A stretch of 12,937 nucleotides of DNA from CAYNYI01 sp964401455 (GTDB lineage Bacteria; Fibrobacterota; OXYB2-FULL-49-7; CAYNYI01), in assembly GCA_964401455.1 (NCBI GenBank), contig CAYNYI010000084.1, positions 1 to 12,937 on the forward strand, given 5' to 3'. Positions 6,276 through 12,560 of the stretch are shown one piece after another; the first letter of the stretch is position 1; each line of letters opens with the position of its first letter. The translations under genes and the position numbers were made by a program. Below the pieces are notes generated by a model. The model was not told where the DNA came from. It searched no databases and saw nothing but the letters and a program-made list of their open reading frames with translations.

Positions 6276-7162
6276 CCAGTATACATCCTGTCCTTATAGT
6301 TCAAAATGATAATCTCTGTTTTTATCCCCGTCTCTATGTTGACTATAAGCCGGTCAATATATTCTCTTGAAATAAAGAATCCGCGACCGTGCGAATCAAA
6401 GACCCCAACCGGAAGCCCGTCCTTTCCCTTAGTAATCTGCCTGTCAAGCCAATGCAGAATATCCTTCTTTTTAAGCCTGCCTCCGTTGTCAATAATGCTG
6501 ACTCCGTATTTTTCGCTGTCGCTGCCGAAACTGACTATAACGTCCCCCTCCGGAATCAGAAAATCCCTTTTCCAGGATTCCTTGTCATCGCCCCTTTCGT
6601 TCCTGTGTCCGTAAAAAACAGCGTTAGTCAAAAGTTCGATTATTACGAGTCTGAATTTGGCGGCTCTTTCATTAATTTTAAATTCGGATGTTATCTGCTC
6701 GGCAATATCGCTTATCCCGGAAGCCTCTTTCACAGCTAGTTTTTTGACTGAGGTGCCGGCTTCAAGATATTCATCCAATTCAAAGAAAGACTTGTCAATA
6801 AGGCTTTTTACCACTTTCAGCACTTCATTAAAGTTGAAAGGAGTTGTTTTGGTAATAATATTGCCAATATTATGTTCTTTGACAAGGTTTATATAATCGT
6901 TTATGTTATATGCCGTAATTAAGACACGTCTTATATCTGGATAACTCTGAGAAATTTTGTCAAGCAGTTCAAAGCCTTTCATGCCCGGCATATTTATATC
7001 GGATATAACAAGATCAAATGAACTATCCCGGCTTAGTGTGTCAAGTGCGGAAAACCCGTCTGAAGCCTTTTCTACGGTGTAACCCTCAGTTTCCAGAAAG
7101 TCAGAGAGAAGTTCGCGTATTCCCTCATCGTCATCAACTACAAGGATGCGGCCAGAATTCAT
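6245..7162 (-). CDS. Response regulator with RsbW/SpoIIAB-like ATPase output domain
   Basis: A 305-residue two-domain signalling protein. The receiver domain covers about 1-120: acidic cluster Asp10-Asp12, phospho-acceptor Asp55 in LVISDINMPG, Thr83 and Lys105. After a linker (120-165) comes a compact HATPase_c domain without dimerisation/His domain, so it is of anti-sigma-kinase type: N-box ELLTNAV (Glu176, Asn180), G1 DNGG (225-228) and G2 SHGRGF (257-262). Expected role: receiver phosphorylation controls an ATPase/kinase that phosphorylates or binds a STAS partner. A STAS protein is encoded at the right end of this window. The start is set by AAAGGG 6 nt upstream of ATG. It has its own strong promoter 75 bp behind thiC. 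The 3' end overlaps truA on the other strand by 31 bp. No PP2C domain is present, unlike HsbR-type regulators. Confidence 0.9.
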   Translation of the reverse strand: MNSGRILVVDDDEGIRELLSDFLETEGYTVEKASDGFSALDTLSRDSSFDLVISDINMPGMKGFELLDKISQSYPDIRRVLITAYNINDYINLVKEHNIGNIITKTTPFNFNEVLKVVKSLIDKSFFELDEYLEAGTSVKKLAVKEASGISDIAEQITSEFKINERAAKFRLVIIELLTNAVFYGHRNERGDDKESWKRDFLIPEGDVIVSFGSDSEKYGVSIIDNGGRLKKKDILHWLDRQITKGKDGLPVGVFDSHGRGFFISREYIDRLIVNIETGIKTEIIILNYKDRMYTGYKPLYINES

Positions 7163-7204
7163 TTGCAGCCCTTTCGGAAATAGTTATAACTCCTATGAAA
7201 ATTT

Positions 7205-7233
7205 ATTATACAAACTTGGCCGGATCTGATCAA
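7205..7233 (-). promoter_or_regulatory. Strong sigma-70-type promoter for the response-regulator gene
   Basis: On the minus strand TTGATC (7233-7228), a 17-nt spacer, then a perfect TATAAT (7210-7205). The predicted transcription start is near 7198, about 36 nt before the ATG. It sits entirely in the short gap after thiC, so this regulator can be expressed apart from thiC. Confidence 0.75.
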
Positions 7234-7237
7234 GTGT

Positions 7238-8494
7238 TTAAATATTTATTTCCGAACTGCGCCTGACGGCACAGAAATCTCCACACATACTGCATTGCTC
7301 GTCGGAATCCGATTTAAGTGAATCACGGTAGCATACGGCCTTATTAGGATCTATGCAGAGCCGGAACATAGTTTCCCAATCCATTTCTCTCCTGGCTCTG
7401 GAAAGTTCAAGATCAAGCTCGGCGGCTCCGGGGATTTGTTTCGCGATATCGCCCGCGTGGGCCGCTATTCTGGAAGCAATGACTCCTTCACGCACATCCG
7501 AAATATCAGGAAGCCTGAGATGTTCGGCCGGAGTGACATAACAAAGAAAATCAGCCCCCTCCATAGCCGCTACAGCACCCCCGATAGCGGCCGCAATATG
7601 ATCATGCCCGGCCGCACGGTCTGTAACAAGCGGCCCCAAAACATAAAAAGGAGCGTCGTGGCAATATTCTTTCTGGAGCCTCATGTTGCGGGCGACATCG
7701 TGAAGCGGCACATGCCCCGGACCTTCAACAAAGGCTCTTACACCCTTTTCTCTTGCCCGTAATACCAGCTCGCCCAGTATTTTCAACTCCTCAACCTGTG
7801 GAATATCAGTTGAATCCGCAATAGCCCCGGGTCGAAGACCGTCACCCAGACTTATTGCAGCATCATAGTCTTTGAGAATATCGAGAATTTCATCATACAT
7901 ACTAAAAAGAGGGTTCTCTTTTCCGGTCCCGGCCATCCACTCAAGCATAATTGAACCGCCTCGACTAACGCATCCCATGACACGCTTTTGTTCCCTGAGC
8001 TTTTCAAGGATACTTCTTGTTACACCGCAATGAAGTGTAAGAAAATCGACACCGTCTTCGCAGTGACGGCTTACAGTATCAATTATTTCCCGGTCCGTAA
8101 CGGAAGCGACTTCAGTACTTCCCGGCGGTCTGCCGGAAAAAACCTCATACAAAGGAACCGTGCCTGTACAAACAGGCACCTCTGACATGACCGCGCGCCG
8201 GACTTCTCTAATATTTCCACCTGTCGATAAGTCCATTATCGCGTCAGCTCCGGCTTGAACAGCGCACCACGCTTTTTTAATTTCTTCTTTCATTGAAAAG
8301 CGGTCTGCGGATGCTCCTATATTGGCATTCACTTTTGTCCGGAGGCCTTTTCCGAATGCCAGCGGTTTAATGTCCCTTTTCCTGTTTTTGCATATCACCG
8401 CGCTTCCCTCTGAAAGAAAGCGGCGCAAATCATTCTCGGAAATACCTTCCGATCCGAGTACAGACTCAATGTCTTTGTTTTTATATTTAATCAC
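7238..8494 (-). CDS. thiC: Phosphomethylpyrimidine synthase ThiC (short form)
   Basis: Radical-SAM enzyme that converts aminoimidazole ribotide (AIR) to the HMP-phosphate pyrimidine of thiamine. 418 residues: the short form lacking the extra N-terminal region of proteobacterial ThiC (about 600 residues). Recognisable segments: VNANIGAS, AVQAGADAIMDLSTGGNI, PVCTGTVPLYEV, DFLTLHCGV, ISLGDGLRPGAI, FVEGPGHVPLHDV, YVLGPLVTDRAAGHDHIAAAIGGA and LCYVTPAEHL. The C-terminal cluster-binding cysteines read CSMCGDFC, i.e. CX2CX3C rather than the textbook CX2CX4C. The start codon is GTG, with GGAAGGAG 9 nt upstream. No other thiamine gene is in the window. The paralogue BzaF/BzaA/BzaB (5-hydroxybenzimidazole synthesis from AIR) is similar in length and cannot be excluded without a tree, but ThiC is the default. 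Confidence 0.92.
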   Translation of the reverse strand: MIKYKNKDIESVLGSEGISENDLRRFLSEGSAVICKNRKRDIKPLAFGKGLRTKVNANIGASADRFSMKEEIKKAWCAVQAGADAIMDLSTGGNIREVRRAVMSEVPVCTGTVPLYEVFSGRPPGSTEVASVTDREIIDTVSRHCEDGVDFLTLHCGVTRSILEKLREQKRVMGCVSRGGSIMLEWMAGTGKENPLFSMYDEILDILKDYDAAISLGDGLRPGAIADSTDIPQVEELKILGELVLRAREKGVRAFVEGPGHVPLHDVARNMRLQKEYCHDAPFYVLGPLVTDRAAGHDHIAAAIGGAVAAMEGADFLCYVTPAEHLRLPDISDVREGVIASRIAAHAGDIAKQIPGAAELDLELSRARREMDWETMFRLCIDPNKAVCYRDSLKSDSDEQCSMCGDFCAVRRSSEINI

Positions 8495-8537
8495 TTACAC
8501 AAACTCCTTCCGGTCGTTTTTAATGTCATTCAAGATA

Positions 8538-8562
8538 AAACTTATTTGACCGAATAGTCAAA
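8538..8562 (-). promoter_or_regulatory. Candidate thiC promoter overlapped by an inverted repeat
   Basis: Minus-strand TTGACT (8561-8556) and a TATCTT-like -10 around 8537-8532 with 18-nt spacing. The plus strand shows TTTGAC (8545-8550), N6, GTCAAA (8557-8562), a perfect 6-bp inverted repeat that covers the -35 element. Its TTGAC/GTCAA arms are of the kind bound by TetR-type repressors. A second repeat, ATTGT-N5-ACAAT (8565-8579), abuts it. There is no TPP (thi-box) riboswitch in the leader. Confidence 0.45.
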
Positions 8563-8622
8563 AGATTGTAATACACAATAAAAGGCATAAGTATCTCCCA
8601 AGAGCCGGCCTGGAATTTATAA

Positions 8623-8651
8623 TTGACTTTCAATCTGAAAATAAGTATTTA
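8623..8651 (+). promoter_or_regulatory. Candidate promoter for the lipoprotein gene
   Basis: TTGACT (8623-8628), 17-nt spacer, TATTTA (8646-8651). The -35 is good and the -10 poor. It lies 35 nt upstream of the ATG and ahead of the GGAGG ribosome binding site at 8676-8680. Confidence 0.4.
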
Positions 8652-8685
8652 AATGTAATACAGAATCAGATTTACGGAGGTTTTT

Positions 8686-9756
8686 ATGTCAAAGAGTCAT
8701 TTGTTCCTAGCCGTGTTTATTATTATTCTCGCATCATGTTCACAGGATGTTTCCAAAGAATTATTAACAGAATATAAAAACGCAAAAACCATTGAGGACA
8801 ACAGGGAGAAAAAAAGAGCCGTTCAGCTTGTATATCAAAAAACAATTAAGCAGGTTCAGCTTCATGAAAATACCGGAAAACCTGTACCTGAAGGAGTAAA
8901 AAAGCTTCTTGTTTTGCTTTCTCTGGAGAAACTGGACACCCTTCTTGCAAGAATCGAACTCAATCCGGACGAAGTAAATGACGAGATAATCGGCTATATG
9001 ATGAAAGACATATCGGAAACCCTTCCTACAATTGATTCACCTAAACTCAAAAACAAATTTGTTAATTTTCTAATTAGATATTCTAATTTTGTTGAGAATA
9101 CCGATGATAAAATTGAAATTATAGAAGAGGCAAAGAAATTCGGAAATTCGGAAGAGCTTGCTGTTGTTGAGAAGAAACTTAGAAACACCATATCCGATGA
9201 GCTGCTGCGTGATGCTAAAGTCTTTGCCGGCAACGCCGTTACTCAAAAGAATCCTCAGCTTAATGTCGCGGCCGAATACAAAGCGAGGCTTGCAGCCAAG
9301 TATAACCCGAAAAACAAGTCTATTGATAAATTTCTTTCCGGCATATACAGAAGAAACCTGGGGACTTATTCAGGATACGCTTCAACCGATCTTGAGCCTC
9401 TCCTCGGGAAGCAGCTTGATCCCGAAATAAACAAGCAGCGGATACTGCTGGCAGTAGAGGATGTGAAATCGAGAAGAGGTAAAGCTAATATCAAAATTTC
9501 CGTCTGGAATGTTTCCAGCGACCCGATAAAGGTCAATGCTTCTGATTTTAAAGTAGTAACCACATCAAACGATACTGTAACCGGAAAGCTTCTCCGTGGT
9601 TCTCCTTATCAGAATCTGTCTATTGACATAAAAACGGATACTTCCGGATTTGTAACTTTCACGGGTCGATCACTTTCCAAGGGCGCCCGGAATATAGAGA
9701 AACTCATCTTCAAGGACCGCAAGACCGGCTTCACATCAGAAAAAATGTTCAAATAA
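8686..9756 (+). CDS. Lipoprotein with helical body and C-terminal Ig-like domain
   Basis: A 356-residue lipoprotein, family not recognised. The N-terminal signal (MSKSHLFLAVFIIILASC) carries a lipobox LASC with Cys18 as the lipidated residue and Ser at +2, so outer-membrane sorting is likely in a diderm. Residues about 20-230 are charged, helical and repeat-free. Residues about 250-356 look all-beta (RILLAVEDV, ANIKISVWNVSSDPIKVN, FKVVTTSNDTV, SIDIKTDTSGFVTFTG), resembling the Ig-like folds of DUF4352-type lipoproteins. The start is firm: ACGGAGG 5 nt before ATG. It is monocistronic and divergent from thiC. Downstream is a long perfect inverted repeat and an IS remnant. Function unknown; a surface or periplasmic binding/scaffold role is inference. 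Confidence 0.8.
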   Translation: MSKSHLFLAVFIIILASCSQDVSKELLTEYKNAKTIEDNREKKRAVQLVYQKTIKQVQLHENTGKPVPEGVKKLLVLLSLEKLDTLLARIELNPDEVNDEIIGYMMKDISETLPTIDSPKLKNKFVNFLIRYSNFVENTDDKIEIIEEAKKFGNSEELAVVEKKLRNTISDELLRDAKVFAGNAVTQKNPQLNVAAEYKARLAAKYNPKNKSIDKFLSGIYRRNLGTYSGYASTDLEPLLGKQLDPEINKQRILLAVEDVKSRRGKANIKISVWNVSSDPIKVNASDFKVVTTSNDTVTGKLLRGSPYQNLSIDIKTDTSGFVTFTGRSLSKGARNIEKLIFKDRKTGFTSEKMFK

Positions 9757-9763
9757 TATATTT

Positions 9764-9807
9764 TTTACAGTTATGCATATGAGCTTCTTCATATGCATAA
9801 CTGTAAA
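9764..9807. repeat. 19-bp perfect inverted repeat (6-nt loop)
   Basis: TTTACAGTTATGCATATGA (9764-9782), loop GCTTCT, then its exact reverse complement (9789-9807). It starts 8 bp after the lipoprotein stop codon and ends where the transposase remnant region begins. Read on either strand there is no T-run after the stem: on the plus strand AAACCATA follows, on the minus strand an A-run. It is therefore not a classical intrinsic terminator, although the stem could still stop or protect the lipoprotein transcript. It may instead be a mobile-element end. Confidence 0.85.
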
Positions 9808-9814
9808 CCATACT

Positions 9815-10190
9815 TCAATCTTTCCTGCCGATTTACGATACCCTCATACTGTATAGGTTTGTGCAAAGTTAGAATACCAAGGCTGACATCTCAGGTGGTC
9901 TAGCCTTTTCTCAGAAAAATACCGTATTTGACTGTACGCCATAATCTTTCTACAAAGAACATAACGACTGTGCCAATCTATTACAGCTGTTAAAAAGACA
10001 AAGCTGTGCTTAAGACGTATATAGGTGATATCGATACTCCACACCTGATTTGGGCTCACAATAAAAATACCTCGAAGGAGATACGGGTATTTTTATGATG
10101 TTTATATTGAAGGACTGTAGTAGAATCTATGCCGGGACAGACCCATCTTTTTGCAGTTTTTTAAGTATTTTACTATAAACAGAATGTTAA
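9815..10190 (-). pseudogene. Decayed IS3-family transposase (OrfB, integrase/rve) remnant
   Basis: The longest readable piece (about 10090-9950, minus strand) gives KYPYLLRG followed by SPNQVWSIDITYIRLKHS and FVFLTAVIDWHSRYVL. This is the start of the IS3-group rve catalytic domain, with the first catalytic Asp in SIDITYI. Upstream the match continues only by changing frame at least twice: VYSKILKKLQK, then KMGL, then GIDSTTVLQYKHHK, each in a different frame from the one that follows. After SRYVL the expected core with the second Asp and the Glu is missing, and a possible C-terminal GYRKSAGKIEVW appears past a stop, suggesting an internal deletion. No intact reading frame, OrfA or clear terminal inverted repeats remain, so it is not active. 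It abuts the 3' end of the gene at 10193. Confidence 0.8.
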
Positions 10191-10192
10191 AA

Positions 10193-10840
10193 TCAAAGCT
10201 CGCTTCTGGAGGGAGGGCCGGGAAGCGGTTTTTTGGGATCCGGCTCAGGGTCCTCAATTATATCATCCTTTGCAAGTACAAGGAAGACACCAAGCGCCGA
10301 TGCGGCACCCACCGAAGAGCCTATAATTAGACGCTTTTTAAGTCGTGCCCGTTTTTCTATGGCGGTCTTGGACATATCCGGATCCGTGTGCCAGTTAGCT
10401 GTTAAAAGTATTTTATTAAACTGGTCCACAACATCGTAGTATACATCTTCTGTAAGTGGGATGGTCACTCTGACCACATCTTTCATTTCAGGAGCCAGGC
10501 CGACAATATCTTTATTCAGATCAATTTTTATTTCTTTTATCGTACTTCTTTTGAAAGGTCGGTCGTTTACAAGCGGGAATTTAGCATTATCAAATATTTC
10601 AGAGTCATAGAAATCAATCTCCAGGACATAATTGCCCTCGGCTATTCTTTTAATTTGATGATAATACGCACTGGGTTTATCTATGAACGTAAAAAGAATT
10701 TGAGTCTCTTTAGCGCCTGAAGTATCTTTATCCCGTTTCCTGACCTGCACTTTATTCAGTTGCGCATTGTTACCAAGCCCGTATTGTCCGGATATGGAGA
10801 AAACTAGTATCGCAGCTGTCAAAAAAATAAAAAGTCGCAT
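10193..10840 (-). CDS. Exported AMIN-like protein with C-terminal TM helix
   Basis: A 215-residue envelope protein, not firmly assigned. Residues 1-22 are a signal peptide or anchor (MRLFIFLTAAILVFSISG). The body (about 28-150) alternates beta strands (VQVRKRD, TQILFTF, YVLEIDFYD, IKEIKIDL, DVVRVTIPLTEDVYYDVVDQFNKILLTA), a pattern like AMIN domains that bind peptidoglycan or envelope machines. After the basic stretch RARLKKR (164-170) comes a hydrophobic helix (171-190) rich in Gly/Ala/Ser, and an acidic then Pro-rich tail (DIIEDPEPDPKKPLPGPP). Start firm: GGAGG 5 nt before ATG. It stands alone between the K+ channel operon and the IS remnant. The remnant begins within a few nt of its stop codon, so the native C terminus could have been altered. 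AMIN assignment is tentative. Confidence 0.6.
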   Translation of the reverse strand: MRLFIFLTAAILVFSISGQYGLGNNAQLNKVQVRKRDKDTSGAKETQILFTFIDKPSAYYHQIKRIAEGNYVLEIDFYDSEIFDNAKFPLVNDRPFKRSTIKEIKIDLNKDIVGLAPEMKDVVRVTIPLTEDVYYDVVDQFNKILLTANWHTDPDMSKTAIEKRARLKKRLIIGSSVGAASALGVFLVLAKDDIIEDPEPDPKKPLPGPPSRSEL

Positions 10841-10895
10841 AACAACCTCCGGAAAATATATATGCCGGTAATAAAACTGTATTCACTACTATATA

Positions 10896-10924
10896 ATTTA
10901 ACTGTTATCCTTGATAAAAATCAA
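10896..10924 (-). promoter_or_regulatory. FNR/CRP-like palindrome and candidate promoter
   Basis: TTGAT-AAAA-ATCAA (10911-10924) equals the FNR half-sites TTGAT-N4-ATCAA. Read on the minus strand, its TTGATT (10924-10919) with TTAAAT 17 nt on (10901-10896) makes a possible promoter for the AMIN-like gene. A second repeat, TTATC-CTT-GATAA (10905-10917), overlaps it. AT-rich context makes chance plausible. Confidence 0.3.
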
Positions 10925-10945
10925 AATTTTTTTTAAACACCTTTT

Positions 10946-11941
10946 TTATACACCCTTAACTTCAAGCTTCTCTATGTTTGGAAGCTCCCCAAGGACAATA
11001 AGTATGTCGCCCTCATTAAATCTTGTGTATGCCGGCGGGTTAAAAACCATACTTCCGTCAACTCTCTTGATTCCGATAATTATTATACCGTAATCCTTTG
11101 AAATATTCTTTTCAAGAATAGATTTCCCTATAAGAGAAGAGTCGCTTCCCACTTCCACTTCTCCAATATGAAGATTGTCCTGGACACTTCCGGTTAGATA
11201 ATCCAGAAAGTCCATGGCATGCGGTCGTAATATGGAAAGCGCGATTTTATTACCTCCAAGCACATATGGAGAATAGACTTTCTTTGCTCCGGCCTGTTCC
11301 AACTTTCGACGGCTGGACTCCATTGTTGCCCATGCGATAACTTCGGCATTCTGATTAATCTGTTTGGCTGAAAGCGTTATAAAGACATTATCTGCATCCG
11401 AAGGTAGAACCGGAAGCACCCCTCTTGCATTCATAATCCCGGCTTCAATAAGGGCTTTATCATCAAGTGCATCACCGAGAATGCCCGTTAAATCTTTTTC
11501 AATTATCTCATCAAAGATTTCGCTGTCCTTTTCGATAATGACGAAAGGTATTCCGTGCCGGAACAAACTTTCAGCAAGAGTTTTACCGATTCTTCCATAA
11601 CCGCAAAGAATATAATGCCCGGATAAGGCGCTTACTTTTTTTTCCATGTTTCTCCTCCAGAACATCCTTTTCAATTGACCTTCCATTATCACGCTGGCAA
11701 TTGTGGATAACGCGAAAGCTACTATACCGACACTCGAAAAAATAAGAGCAATGGTAAACATTTTTCCTGCCGAAGACAAAGGGCTTACTTCATTAAGTCC
11801 GACAGTCGTTATTGTAATTACCGTCATGTAAAGGCAGTCCAGAAGCGGCCATCCCATGATAAAGCTATATCCCGCCGTACCTGTTCCTATGACGAGTAAA
11901 AGCACGGCCAAAGTAATGATGAGCTTTTTCTGAACACTCAT
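10946..11941 (-). CDS. Two-TM potassium channel with RCK (TrkA-N/TrkA-C) domain
   Basis: MthK-like K+ channel subunit of 331 residues that should form a tetrameric inner-membrane pore gated by cytosolic RCK domains. TM1 is near 7-28, the pore helix and filter at 38-52, TM2 near 60-85. The filter reads TITTVGLNEVSP: TVG is kept, but canonical GYG is G-L-N at 48-50. The RCK/TrkA-N Rossmann domain starts at HYILCGYGRIGK (GxGxxG at 114-119) with the acidic strand end VIIEKD and GDALDDKALIEAGI. Next come the segments DADNVFITLSAK and AWATMESSRRKLEQAGAKKVYSPYVLGGNKIA. A TrkA-C (RCK_C) domain ends the protein (about 250-331). The ATG lies 4 nt after the stop of the beta-barrel gene and has GGAG about 9 nt upstream, so it is the third gene of an operon with it and the STAS gene. 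Confidence 0.93.
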   Translation of the reverse strand: MSVQKKLIITLAVLLLVIGTGTAGYSFIMGWPLLDCLYMTVITITTVGLNEVSPLSSAGKMFTIALIFSSVGIVAFALSTIASVIMEGQLKRMFWRRNMEKKVSALSGHYILCGYGRIGKTLAESLFRHGIPFVIIEKDSEIFDEIIEKDLTGILGDALDDKALIEAGIMNARGVLPVLPSDADNVFITLSAKQINQNAEVIAWATMESSRRKLEQAGAKKVYSPYVLGGNKIALSILRPHAMDFLDYLTGSVQDNLHIGEVEVGSDSSLIGKSILEKNISKDYGIIIIGIKRVDGSMVFNPPAYTRFNEGDILIVLGELPNIEKLEVKGV

Positions 11942-11945
11942 AAGA

Positions 11946-12560
11946 CTATTCTCCGATTTTTATACCGGCCTCCGCAAAATAATCGGAGGTTGTTTCTCCA
12001 AAGCGGCTGCCGCATAGTTCATATCCGAACTGAATATAAAAAAACGTATAATTAAAATGTAATATATCTGCTCCTGCGGAGAATTGCGCCCCATAAGAAA
12101 CTTCGCCTGAGAAATCTGCCGATGTACCTAACGCACCGTCCCACTTGACAGCGGTCTCATTCTTTGCAGCAAAATAAATTCCTGCAAACGGCTGTATAAT
12201 TCTGTTTCCTTTTAATGGATAAAGCCTCGGACCTATTAGGACAGAATAATTTTTCACGGCGCCTCTTTCATCGCTTTTTACAAATGACCCTCTTTCGTAA
12301 TAGTAATATTCATATTTAGCATAGCGGTATCCTGCATGCCATATAACAGGGTAATCTCCAATACCGATTGATGCGGAATACAATATGGCAGAAGAAACTG
12401 GTTCCAAGTTTTTCATGGGAGGTTCTGTCTGATTTGTTATACCTGCCCCTACCCCGACATTCAGTTTTTCGTGCGGCGTTGCAATGTACTTAGTCAAATC
12501 AAATGAATAAAGATATGAAATTAGAAAAAGTATCCCTAAAAAGGATTTCATTGAAATCAT
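11946..12560 (-). CDS. Exported outer-membrane beta-barrel candidate
   Basis: A 204-residue exported protein without a recognised family. The N terminus (MISMKSFLGILFLISYLYS) is a signal peptide; translation may start at Met1 (ATGA overlap with the STAS stop, taken here) or at Met4. The mature part has many short amphipathic, aromatic-rich strands (KLNVGVGAGI, AILYSASIGIGD, WHAGYRYAKYEYYYYE, YSVLIGPRLYPL, IQPFAGIYFAAKN, VSYGAQFSAGADILHFNYTFFYIQFGYEL, YFAEAGIKIG), as in OmpW/OMP_b-brl type 8-stranded barrels. It does not end in Phe/Tyr but in KIGE, so the barrel signal is not perfect. It is sandwiched between a STAS regulator and a K+ channel with a 4-nt overlap and a 4-nt gap, so all three are probably co-transcribed. 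Barrel call moderate, function unknown. Confidence 0.65.
   Translation of the reverse strand: MISMKSFLGILFLISYLYSFDLTKYIATPHEKLNVGVGAGITNQTEPPMKNLEPVSSAILYSASIGIGDYPVIWHAGYRYAKYEYYYYERGSFVKSDERGAVKNYSVLIGPRLYPLKGNRIIQPFAGIYFAAKNETAVKWDGALGTSADFSGEVSYGAQFSAGADILHFNYTFFYIQFGYELCGSRFGETTSDYFAEAGIKIGE

Noticed and set aside
7182..7191. AGTTATAACT 10-bp palindrome in the response-regulator leader
   Set aside because: Short, AT-rich and downstream of the promoter; likely chance.
8495..8685. TPP riboswitch upstream of thiC
   Set aside because: No CTGAGA or other thi-box core in the right order on the minus strand.
9764..9807. Hairpin as a classical intrinsic terminator
   Set aside because: No T-run follows the stem on either strand, and the stem top is AT-rich. 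It is kept as an inverted repeat instead.
9844..10059. 71-codon frame as an intact gene
   Set aside because: It is only one in-frame piece of the decayed IS3 transposase; homology continues upstream in other frames.
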